From Diplodia intermedia (taxonomy: Eukaryota; Ascomycota; Dothideomycetes; Botryosphaeriales; Botryosphaeriaceae): a stretch of DNA of 64,000 nucleotides. The position numbers and the translations under genes are program-made. The notes beneath the pieces were generated by a model. That model was not told the DNA's origin. It was given only the letters and a program-made list of their open reading frames with translations, and ran no database searches. Location of the stretch: contig JAKEKT010000002.1 in assembly GCA_021495925.1 (NCBI GenBank), positions 558,001-622,000 of the forward strand, given 5' to 3'. Below are positions 42,301-52,748 of this stretch, piece by piece; position 1 is the stretch's first letter, and the number at the start of each line of letters is the position of its first letter.

Positions 42301-43768
42301 TTATACGAGAAGAACCGCGTTGACGCACCCGTCATTCTCTGTAGTAGTCTGTGTCAATAGCGTGGTTCCAAAAGCACCTACAGCCCTTCCAGATGCCAAA
42401 CAAGGCCGTCCTGAGGCGAGGGTTGAAAATGGTCTTTCTCAATGTTTTCAGATAGCAACGTACCAGGGTTGTTTGTAACCTGGGCCCAGCGCCCCCAGAC
42501 TACCTTGCCGCTTGCCGTTGTCTTCAACAGTTAGCTAGGGTTTCTCGAAATAAGGCGTAAACGAAATGGATTCCACTTACAAGACCCATGTCCGACACGT
42601 TCACTTCAATGATGGTCCCGCGAGTCAACACACCAAGTTGCGTGTAAAGAGCTATTTATGTATTAGTGAGTCCGCTTAAAGATTTCAAGCTTCTGGTGGG
42701 GGGGTCTCACGGTTACTCGGATTCTTCTTCTGTGGGGTTGTTAGTAAATGCCGGTCTGTCCATGAAATAGGAAGGAGATACGTACGACGCTGATGATCGG
42801 AAGTTGGACAGTAACTCCAAGCTCAGGGTGAGTGACATTGCATCGCTTGTATCTTAAACCTTGGAGATTGTCAGCTTGAAACTTGTAGCTGTGGTGGTGA
42901 CGGTGGTTCGGGGCCCCCCGGGGGGTTTTCTAGGAACCCAGAAACCTCCAAAAGACGTACCCATGGGCCTGATAAAGCGTTCGAACTTGACCGGCCGACG
43001 TGTGAAGTCATTGCCAACGAACGTTGGCTTCGTGATCATCCTCTTCCTGGGAGAGAATAAGTAGAGTCCTTTGCTATCCAAATACGGCAACATACCAGCC
43101 CTTCTTCTTGGTCTTGGCGCCTGTGGAGATAACCTTGAACATCTCTTCCTCCGATACACCCTTCACCTTGGGGATTGGAACCGAGAACTTGGCGGCCTAA
43201 GGTCGAGCATGAGCGGAAAACATTCTTGAGTCTGGCGGCCTCGAGCTTCCTACCTTTTCGTTACGTTTGTTTTTGATTTGTTGACTTTACGCGTTGTGAT
43301 CAGCATTGGGTGCCATGTGTGCAGGTGTGCGAGAGAGACGTACGACAAGGCCTTTGCGTTGTTGGTGTCGCTCCTATCGAGGAGATATTGCGGGACTGGC
43401 GTCTTGGAAGGTTCAGCGGAGTCGGCGGACTTGACGTTCTTCTCCTCCTTTTGTCTGATCTGCTTCTTCATCTGGATCTTCTCCTTGCGGCGCTTCTCTG
43501 CGAACTGCTTGGCGCGCAGGCCGCGAAGGTTCTGAGCCTTTGCGGCGGTCTCATGGCCCTCACGGGCGATTCTCTTGCGCTTGCGCTCCTCATGGTCGAA
43601 TCGTCTTCCGTGCTCCTTTCGGAACTTCTCCATGCTAACTCCAGTCTCAGCACTCCAGAATCTACGTGTGGCGACGTCCGCATGCTCGAACACATGGTGG
43701 GGACAGGAGCAAGGGTTCGTCGCTTCCCTTTCGTGTGCCGGTGAAACTTACTACTCGTTCTGAGGCAT
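42301..43768 (-). CDS. NSA2: Ribosome biogenesis protein Nsa2
   Basis: I trace ten exons. The first encodes MPQNE and part of Tyr (ATG 43768). Then comes MEKFRKEHGRRFDHEERKRK ending in KALS, a short exon QQIKNKRNEK, AAKFSVPIPKVKGVSEEEMFKV, KRMITKPTFVGNDFTRRPVKFERF, LRYKRCNVTHPELGVTVQL, the tiny exon KKNPSN, LYTQLGVLTRGTIIEVNVSD, TTASGKVVWGRWAQVTNNP and finally ENDGCVNAVLLV with stop at 42301. The order and content match Nsa2/TINP1, a pre-60S factor in the nucleolus. Introns interrupt nearly every conserved block, unusual against the other genes here. The last intron is about 120 bp. A simple ORF search misses most of the C-terminal half. Confidence 0.9.
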
Positions 43769-44025
43769 GGCGTCGGCGGGGGCAGCGGCGGCTGCGGGAC
43801 AATGTACGGGATGGAGCGAGTACCGGGTGGGGAGGTGGTTTGGACGGTGATGCGGCTGCTGAAGAAGTTCTGGAGTCGCGCGGCGAATAGCGATTATTTG
43901 CGCACGGACCCGACTGGAAAAACAGCGCGGCCGCCCACGCCCGCGCCCGCCGATCCAGCACAACCTACTCAACTTCAGCCTGCCATTGCTGTTCCCTCCA
44001 CGCCCCGCGGGCCCCGCTCCTCACA
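43769..44025. promoter_or_regulatory. Divergent promoter NSA2 / MRPL49
   Basis: Only 257 bp separate the two start codons, so these cytosolic and mitochondrial ribosome genes probably share a bidirectional promoter. It is GC-rich and has no TATA box. Confidence 0.7.
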
Positions 44026-44769
44026 ATGCTGTCCCGCTCGGTAGTACGGCGCTCCGTCCAGGGCGTCAACGCCCTTTTGCCCGCCGTCCGCACCCTGCCA
44101 GTGCGCGCCCGCCCTCTCTCCACAGTCTCCAACACCCTCGAGCCCGGCAACGTCCCCGACGAGCTCATCCAATCTGGCGTGCACAAGACCTCCGAGCCCG
44201 CAAGAAGACCAACCAAAGCCGAGTTGTCCTCGTCCGCCGAAACGCCCTCGTCCGCCGCCGCACCTCTGCCCTCCCCGTCCGCCGAAGCGCCTTCGCAGGG
44301 CACCACGCCTCTTTCGGACTCGGTCAAGGAGCTGCTGCCGCTGCTGCAGGCCCAGAAGCCGCACTACATCTCCGCACATATCCACGCGAAGCCCTATCTC
44401 CTGACGGCCGGCGACACCCTGCGCCTGCCGTTCCTCATGCACGGCGTCCAGGTCGGCGACGTGCTCCGCCTCAACCGCGCCACCCTCCTCGGCAGCAGGG
44501 ACTTCACTCTGCGCGCACCCGCACCCGTCAAGGGCACGCGGGAACGCCCCGGCACCATTATGCATTACTTGGACGACAGGTTGTTCGTGTGCAGGGCCGT
44601 GGTCGTGGGCGTCGAGAGCGAGCCGATGAGGGTGAAGGAGAAGACGAAGAGGAGGAGAAGGCATGTCAGGCATGCGAAGAGCAAGCACAGGTACACCGAG
44701 TTGAGGATCGCAGAGTTGACGGTCAGGACACCGGAAGAGGTGGAGGCCGAGAGCTCAGCCATGCAGTAA
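44026..44769 (+). CDS. MRPL49: Mitochondrial large-subunit ribosomal protein bL21m
   Basis: A single exon encodes 247 residues. The N terminus is basic and lacks acidic residues (MLSRSVVRRSVQG...PVRARPL), as in a mitochondrial targeting sequence. An Ala/Ser/Pro-rich linker follows. The bL21 domain spans about residues 105-235: HYISAHIHAKPYLLTAGDTL, LPFLMHGVQVGDVLRLNRA and the basic KRRRRHVRHAKSKHRYTELRI block. The product is part of the mitochondrial ribosome's large subunit. Confidence 0.93.
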   Translation: MLSRSVVRRSVQGVNALLPAVRTLPVRARPLSTVSNTLEPGNVPDELIQSGVHKTSEPARRPTKAELSSSAETPSSAAAPLPSPSAEAPSQGTTPLSDSVKELLPLLQAQKPHYISAHIHAKPYLLTAGDTLRLPFLMHGVQVGDVLRLNRATLLGSRDFTLRAPAPVKGTRERPGTIMHYLDDRLFVCRAVVVGVESEPMRVKEKTKRRRRHVRHAKSKHRYTELRIAELTVRTPEEVEAESSAMQ

Positions 44770-47700
44770 ACGGGCATGCAGCTTGGTGGGGAACGCGTGA
44801 AAGCAGCACTGCATGCGAATTTCTGGGCGCAGGGTGGATGGACGAAAGAGGGATATCATCGAAAGCACTTCGCCCTGGTCATCAGAATATCAATGACACG
44901 GTCAGGACTACAGTCAGGAGGAAGAGGGATCATCGCAAACGATCAGCCTTTGTATCATATAGGACTGGATATATCCAGACGCTCACAGTAGGTTCCGTTC
45001 GGACCAAAAATTTACTATCTGCTAAAAAAAAGAAAAAACCTGGTTACCTCGTTCGCTCCGACCAAAGCTTGATTTCACTTATCCTGAGATTCTGTGCGCT
45101 TTAGTCGCTTGCGGAAGTTCCAGACCATTTTATGTGATCCCTTCAAAAAAGACGATGGCGGATGGGCCGATGAACAGCAGCGAGATACTGTGAATCACCT
45201 TGTCCTTATTCTACAAGGCAACGGAAATGCGAGAGAAGGCCCACGCTGTACCACTTTCGGCTCGATGGCAGATGCTTAAACTTGATTAACTCTGGTCGTT
45301 TACTATCAGCGTTCTACTTAGCGATAAGCATGCTGTTCATCGCAAGACTAGCTTCATCCAAATCTTCACACCGGGTTAAAAACTGAACCCCGATCTTTGT
45401 GCCTCGGACGATATGTTATCCCTCCATGGGCATTTAAAGCAAATATGCGGCCGTGCATGTAGGTTGCAACCGTACAGAGATACGATTCCACTATACGCGA
45501 AAGTGTGGTGCGATCTCTGCGAGACAAATGTAGGTTTAAATCATTTTGCAGCAGTCCTGATATTCAATGTATTCACCGCGGCAGATACTTGCCATGGTCT
45601 GACATGGATGGCAATCGTCACTGCTGGTTAGAAGATTCATGGATGCCTCTAGATGTTAGTTCTCAACCCCTAATTCTGACTTGGATAAGTACCCTACCAT
45701 TCGTCCTATGCGGCCCACTCAGCTGCTCTATCGTGGCCAGAACCGAAGCCGTGGCTACCGTATCTTCAGCACCTCATATTACAGCTTGTCTTCCAGCACT
45801 GATTGTCCGCTCCTTTCGGCGCAGTCTTATACAAGTAGTCGGGTTGCAATACCAATGGATACTTCCAATCGACTCAAAGGTTTCAGTGCGATACTACCTA
45901 ATGCCACACCGCATTCCGCACTTGTGACACTGTTCCCGCATACTCCTGGTTTGTTCGGGTTGGTTACTATATTGGCCATGTTCGATGGGACAGCAGCAAC
46001 CAAGCCACTAGATACACAGAGTATTGCGGAAATCATACTTCAAGTCCAAGCTACATCTCTCCCGTCCGTCAATTGTGCACTGCGGGAGGCAATCGTATAA
46101 TCGGGGTTGCCGCTTATTTTCTCCAAGATCATAGAGTATAGAGTTTAAGATATTTACGGGTTCTTTTAAGAAGTGTGGTTGCATTTGAACTTTCCGAATT
46201 CTTTTCTAGTCTCTTGCAAGTCCTTTTTAGGGGCCTTTCCCGCAAAACCTGTCATTCCCGGCGAAATATTGCGAACTGGGTGCTGTAATCAGTCTGCCGT
46301 ATCAGCCGTAGAGACACAGTGGCTAACAAAATAAATTTGCCCTTTGAGCTCACCCAGGACGCTACACGCTTCATACAAAGGTAGCCGACTACAGGATCCA
46401 GACGTAAACATGCACGTTCATAACCTACTTTACGAATCTTGTATTCATCTGCCGATGGAAATATCATGATGTAGTATCTGCACAAGGCAGATGCGGGCGG
46501 GCAGTTTCTTTTGTCACCCGCTGTGAAGACGCAATCGTTCAGTTGCTGAAGTAACGAAACGTCACTGACAGTGCCGAACTGATCCATTCATCTAAATAGT
46601 ACACATGTAGCAGCGAGAGTGAAGCTTTGCTCTTGGAAACGTGGATACATTCTTCCATGAAGCAGCTTGAAATTCAATATCAGCACAACCCATGCGGGAA
46701 ACTGGACATTCGTCTGCCAAAAGACGTGGAGATACTTGTTTTGATTAGAATGCTTGTAAGCCTAGTCGGTGAAGATGAAGCAAAGCCAAACCCACGAGCT
46801 TGTCCTTCCATCACTCAGCCTATTTGAAGGAGGCAGTTTGCGGTAGCGTGGGGTTCATATATAATTCTTCTCCGCCAGTTCCCTTACCATCCAGCTGACG
46901 ACGGCTACGTGGTTCAATGGCTTACCGCCCACGATTCCTAGGCAACGCTTGAGGGATAAAGCGTACGGATACTAAAAAACGGAGATGGCCCCTCGTGTCT
47001 CCGTTCTGCAGCGCCTCTGCACATACGACCGGCTTAGAGAATCCTGCGGGTTCTCGCCCATGTAGCCCGCCTTGCGGTACTGTCTGATCCTGGGTTTGAT
47101 ACCTTGCGGCAGCAGCTTCAGTTTTGCATTTTTATTTTCTCTGGTCGGTCGGGAGGCCGAGCTCACATGGAGTTAACAGCCACTTGGGTAGCGTTCTGCA
47201 ATGCTTACTTCTGAATGTTTACGAACCGCCAGATATCCGATATGCTCTAACCCCAACCGTTCATGCACATCAGTGTACCTTGCATGGTACGCGCGTCCTC
47301 CCAAGCCCATGACCTGTGGTCTCCCCACGCCGTCCCATTGGCCTTCTTTAAGGCGTCTGCATCGACGCTCCGTGGAGGCCTTGCAGCGGGCGGGAATAAC
47401 CACAGCCACTGCTGGGGCCTTACGACCTGCAGGCATCTTCCCTGGCTGAGCGAATCTGGAGCGGGAGGGGCCCGGAGCTGCGGAGAGATATGAGCATGTT
47501 TGTCGCAACTACCGCCGTGCGGACTAAGACCACTGGTCACTGCGTGATGATCAGCGGCGGTGGTTGGAGGGGAAAGAAATCCGCATTTCTTTTTGCCCTA
47601 CACTAAGTGTTATGCTGCTTGAACATCTCATATGGATTGGAAGAGGATGCTGTACGTCAATTTGCAAAGCGCAAGAGATGGTCGCGACCAGAGCTCACTT

Positions 47701-49300
47701 TGCCTAAGAAATAGGCAAAAGGACGTGTCATTCTTCCAAGTCCTTAGGCGCCGAGTCATGAACAGGAAGCTCATGAGAAATCGAGATCCGGGCCAGGGAC
47801 GGTAGGGCTGCCGCAAGCCATAGCCATAGCCTATGACGCCAACGCCACACCACGCGACAGATCGAACACTTAGTTTTCCCTGGCGCTTGGATGGCGGATG
47901 GCGTTTTGCATCCTTCGTCGTCCCCTTACCTTGGTCGGCAGGCTTTCTTATCGGACGGGCGCAAATGGACCGGAAATAGGAATGGTGGAAGGAAGCCTAG
48001 GGGCGGGCCTAAAAAGGAAGCATCGACCATCTAGTCCGTACCCGGTAATGGCTCGGACGCGAACCTAAGCCTTCTGTCATTCCCGATCTCGACCGGGCAT
48101 CCCCGTCCAGCCGCCCTGCCCGCACCGTCGACTTGCAGCGATGACCCTCGACAAGCGTCAGCCGGAAGGAAGCGAAGGAGCAAAAAGAGGAAACCCATCA
48201 AGGGCCGTGCGAAGAGCAGAGAAGCCAAAAGAGACCAAGGGAAAAACACGATCGCCCGTCGCACCCAGCGTAGGGGAAACGGAAGCTTGAAACGTTCGTT
48301 TCGGCACCGTGCCCGCGCCTGCGGCTGCGCAATCGACGCCAGCAGTAGTGTGCGATCGAACCGCCGTAGTCTTCAATGCTATTCTAGAACGCTTCGCAGG
48401 ATCAGCGGTTCCCGCCCACGTCCCCGCACCAGGCTGGGTTACGTAACCCGAAGCGGAAACTTTGCTTGTCGGCGATCGGCGAAGCTAAATGCGACAACCC
48501 GTTCCCCACCGGTTGGGCAGAAACGGGGTTCCTCGTTCGAGACGAGGACGATCAAGTGACCGTCCGTCAGCGGCGTTTCGGCAGCCTTGGTTGTGACTTT
48601 TACCTTTGCAACTGTACTGTTCGGAGGGTTCTGTCCCTAGCACATCTGCCCTATTTTTTTTTCCCTTCGTGTTTGAGATGGCTCACCGGCCATTTTGCGC
48701 GGGTGATCAGAGAACCGAAGGATGTTTGGCAGTCGAGGTCGGGGCGTTGACGGATCCAAAAAGATGTGGGTACACTGGCGATGGCCGTGCGTCGGTGGCA
48801 ATCGCCATCCTCAATGATACGGGCAGTGAGCCCACGGGCAGAAAGATTGAGTCTTGGTGTTGATCATGCTTTTTTTACCCAGTTGGCGGGGCAGATCTCA
48901 GACTGGGTGAGCCTTGATCTGCAAAGGCCTAGCCCTTAGCATCGCCTTGGGAGGGCCTCGAGAAGCATCCGGCCGGCCGACTGGTTTTGCGGATCGCGGT
49001 ATGGTGATTTTTGTTGATGAGGGCTCGAGGCTTCAATTGCCCAACAGTGGTCGGAGTATTGGCTATTTTGCAAAGGTATTTTGGAAAATAAGATAGTCGA
49101 GCCGCACGCCACAAGGTAAAAACACAGGAGGTTGGTCGTTTGCATAATGTCATTGCTCAATGTTCAGCCACGAGGCGTGTTGGCGTGTACATGCTCGGCA
49201 CGCATGGAGTCGGAAATAGGTTGCAGCTGTGCCAGGCCTTCAACATGCAGACTCACCTTGTTGGAGACACGGCCTAGCCCCAGCTGCTCTCGACTGTCAA
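44770..49300. other. Large gene-free stretch, AT-richer part
   Basis: No gene, tRNA or repeat family is recognised in about 4.5 kb. From about 44,900 to 46,960 the sequence is more AT-rich than the gene-dense part, with short frames only. An eight-base inverted repeat AACGGAGA..TCTCCGTT lies at 46978-47005. From about 47,100 it becomes GC-richer, still without motifs. It may hold non-coding RNA, decayed elements or regulatory DNA for the bZIP gene. Confidence 0.45.
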
Positions 49301-50011
49301 GGCGTCATGTGCTTGCCGGATCCAGTGAGCAGAACACCATCGGCTTCGGTACCCCAGGGAATATACGTGACGTACATGCAAAGTGTCACACAGCACCCGA
49401 CTACACTTGGGCACTTATGACGTTGGAGTGAGGCGAACAACAGCGGATGCGGAGTGATGAGAGTGTTGAGTGGGAGTCCAGATGTGAGGCGTTGTTGGGC
49501 GGGCTTGTGAGAAGTGGGCTGACCTGAGAGGGAAGAATGAGATGTTGGCCGTACCGGACCAGGTAGGCTGCTAGAGCAGGGGCGACGAAAAGCAAGAAGG
49601 GGAAGCGCAGGCCGAATACCAAGGAACAGGGGGGATCGAGCAAGAGCAGGGCGTGATAGGAACAAGGCGTCAGCGAATGCAGTGGCGGCGATCGGGGATG
49701 GCAGCAGCCCCCGAGACTGGTAGCAGTGGTGTGGTAGGGACCAGGTCTGCGGGAAAGGAACTGGCTGGTCGGACGTGGTTCGGTGAGGGCTCATGCAAGA
49801 TGGGGACGTACTCGGACAGAATGCTCAGAGGGGGGTTGTATACAGGACTGTCTGCCTTGAACGAGGTAAGCTGGAGGGTGACCTTGTCGGAAGAGATTTG
49901 CCCGAAGCAGGCTAGCCATACGTCAGAGATTCCAAATGTCGGTGCTACGCGATCGCGCACGAACTGGAGCTGCTGCTGCTGCGATAGATTGCGGGAGCAG
50001 CGGAGGGCCAT
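49300..50011 (-). other. Possible unrecognised gene or gene fragment
   Basis: On the minus strand an ATG at 50011 opens MALRCSRNLSQQQQLQFVRDRV, and further on the frame reads SDKVTLQLTSFKADSP and LSILSEYVPILHEP. Around 49640-49510 another frame has a hydrophobic stretch, LRFPFLLFVAPALAAYLVRY, before a GT donor-like site. Composition suggests coding origin, but I recognise no family, cannot join the parts with confidence and see no clear end. It could be a small membrane protein, a truncated gene or chance. Confidence 0.25.
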
Positions 50012-52748
50012 GGTATCATGTCACCGTGTCGGGAGGCCGTCCAGGGGCCTCGCTGCCTGCCAGACGCACCATTCCCAGAGACATGGCGCTTCCGCTCTCT
50101 GGCATGCGCGCGCGGGGTTGCCGGTCCACCGGGGCTGAGGCCGGCGCAACGCTCACAAACCGGGCGTCGCACTGGAGCCTTTAGGGCACGAGCGGTAGGC
50201 TCGCTCGTGCCTGAAGCGCCCAATGCGGCAGCCGCGCCCAGGGCGGCCACTGGCGGAGAAAGAGCAGTCGGAGGTTTTGCGCTGGGTGAGACAGGCCGCC
50301 ATGGCAGTGGCAGTGGCAGTTCCGCTTTCGGCAGCTTCCCAGATGGGACATGGATTCATGCAGTGCGGCGGCGCACGGGAGCAGGTGCCGGCGGGAGCGG
50401 TGATGGTGACGGTGTTCGCGGTGCGACGCTTCGAGACGGATTGTTTGCCAATGCTCCCACAAGGCTGCAGCGCCTTCCTATCAGACGCACGCGACGCCAG
50501 GCCGACGGCGCCGTCGACATCACATGGACTCAGCCAGGAAAGCTCGTTCTGGCCTCGCACCGCGTCCACAGCTCTTGCTACAGTGACCAGGACGCGCTCC
50601 GGGATACGAAGGCAGTGACGCGGACGGCGGCAGCGGAGGTGCGCTGAAACGGCGGAGAGGCCCCGAGCGCAGAATCTGGTGCTACGGAATGCGCCGGGGC
50701 GATGACAAGCATGATCTTCCCGCTGCAAAGCTGCTCTCCTGCGGCGGCACGTGAGGGCGCTGCGACGGCTGGCCGTGGGCTGATGGGGAATGCAGAAGAA
50801 TCGCATGAATGCAGCCTCGATCGTTGGGCCTCAATTGCTTAAGAGAGGCGGCTCAATGGCCAGCGCGCTCGCCCTGTGTTTGCGCCCTTGCGGCAACATG
50901 TCAGCTCACCCCCGGCCGTCACCTCCGCAGCACGCAGCAGCCGGATGCACGCAGCCAGCCCGCCGGGCGAGGTTACAGGTACAGCCACAGCTCGCCGCTG
51001 CCACTCGCAACCCTCCCCCGACCCCGGCCTCCTCTCTCCAAGCGCAGTTACACCGCAGCCACTCCAGCTACTAGGAACTCGAGCCCGCCATCCGACGACG
51101 CATTCTGCAACTCTTGCCGCCGCACCCTGTCCGCGCCGCTCTGGACCCGTCCGATTTCTGCAGCGCGCCACAACCCGCCCTCCCCATCGCGAGACCAGGA
51201 AAAGAACCCGTCGAAGCTTCACCGCGCAAAGCTCCGTCGCGCGACGGTGCCAGTGCTCGCCGCCATGATGTCACAAGGCCTCCGTGCGGAGCTGCGACGT
51301 CCTGAGCGCGGCCACCAAGGCCTTCTAGAAGGCCGCTAGAAGTCCTGTTGAATCTCCGGGCAGCAAGGACCAGCCATGCGCAATCTTCCCGACGACGGTG
51401 GCTCGCTGGGCTGACGGCTTAGCACCCGTCCGGCGGGCGTTGAAGGCTAGGTAAAGGGACGTTGGACCGGCACGCCCAGCCTTGAAACGGGCCTGTGTTT
51501 ACTCCAAAGGCATACGCAAATCTCGGAGCCGCCCCGGCCGTCTGCGCTACTCGTCGAATGGGCGTTTTTAGCGTGCGCACCAGGGTGTCAGGCTGGAAGA
51601 GCTGGATGCAAAGTTGGACTGATGACATGCCCGCCAATCTCCCGCGACGCGCTGCTGAAGGAACACCCCGGAACCCGCCTCGTCGGTCCCCGGCCGCGCC
51701 GTCGATACCTGCCGCCGCCGCCAGCCGGCGCTGTGGTGCTGAGTCCTGCGATGGCGTCGTCGTGAGGGTGGCCCGGCGTGCGGTGAAGAATGCCTAAGGC
51801 ACTAGTTGCAGACGGTCGCGCGGCGAGGCTGGATTAAGGCCAGGAAAGCGGACGGGCCGCCCGCTGCTGCAGCGCGAATGTGTGACGGGAAGGGAGAGTC
51901 TGCTGGTCACACTGCCGGCGTGTGAGTGGGCGCCGGATATGGCGCGGGCATCGGCAGGCTGGGGCGTGCAGTCAGCGCCAGCGGCAGGCAAGTCGGCCGC
52001 GACGCCGCACGCTGCTGGAGAGAGGACAGGGCCGGCCGGGCAGGGCAGCGCGCAGCGGGCGGCAGCCTCGGGGCGACGAAGATGGGTCGGAGAGCTCTGT
52101 CGACGTCCTGCTCGCTCGACCGCGCAGCGGACACTGCGCAACATCCACAGCGTCCAGCATCTGCTGGGGGGCCAGAGCCCTCTGGCGTCTCGGCGAGCCG
52201 GGGTGATCGGGCGCTTGGATTCTCTGGTCAGGATGGCCCGAGGGCGGCGCACGGGGGGCCACTCAGTGCTGGGAGCGCTTTGGCGGTCCTGCACTGCTAC
52301 CTGAAGCGAATGATCACTCTAGCTTTGAGGCATCGAATGACAGCGCCCGCGGCTTGTTTCGCGTGCATCCCAGTCGCGGACAGGCCTCCCCACCCCTCAC
52401 GCTCGTGAGTCGCCATCCCGGCTGAATGAAAGCTTGGGCGCCGCGATAACCAGAGCGCAGATACATTACGGCTCCGCCAGCCCACGCCGTCCCCTCCCGC
52501 TTTTGCACACAGACACAACCATCATCGCAGTTGCTCACCCTGCTGGCCCGAGATCTTGCCCCGAGCACAGCCAAACGCCGCGCGTTTCCCCTCCAAATCT
52601 CAGCGTGCACACGATCCGCATCCGAGCGTGCGCTGCCCAGCCAGCCCGCCCGTCCGTCTTGCACCTTTTCCCGATCGGGCGCGCTTCACCGCTTCTCAGA
52701 TCTGCAGTCACACCGACTGTACAAGTACTGCCCGCCCGCGCTCCACCC
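50012..52748. other. GC-rich region upstream of bZIP gene
   Basis: About 2.7 kb of GC-rich sequence with overlapping frames on all strands and no family motif. A ten-base perfect stem with a seven-base loop lies at 50185-50211. The right end (52540-52748) is the likely leader of the bZIP gene; the gene's frame is open upstream to 52434 but without an ATG. Confidence 0.45.
50185..50211. repeat. Perfect 10 bp stem hairpin
   Basis: GGCACGAGCG (50185-50194) and CGCTCGTGCC (50202-50211) are perfect inverted arms around loop GTAGGCT. Its GCACGAGCG core resembles the loop-plus-arm of the hairpin array at 6397-6646, but the pairing is different. Confidence 0.7.

Noticed and set aside
52434..52748. 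N-terminal extension of the bZIP protein
   Set aside because: The frame is open upstream for 105 codons but starts with TTG and has no ATG before 52749; the sequence reads like a C-rich leader.
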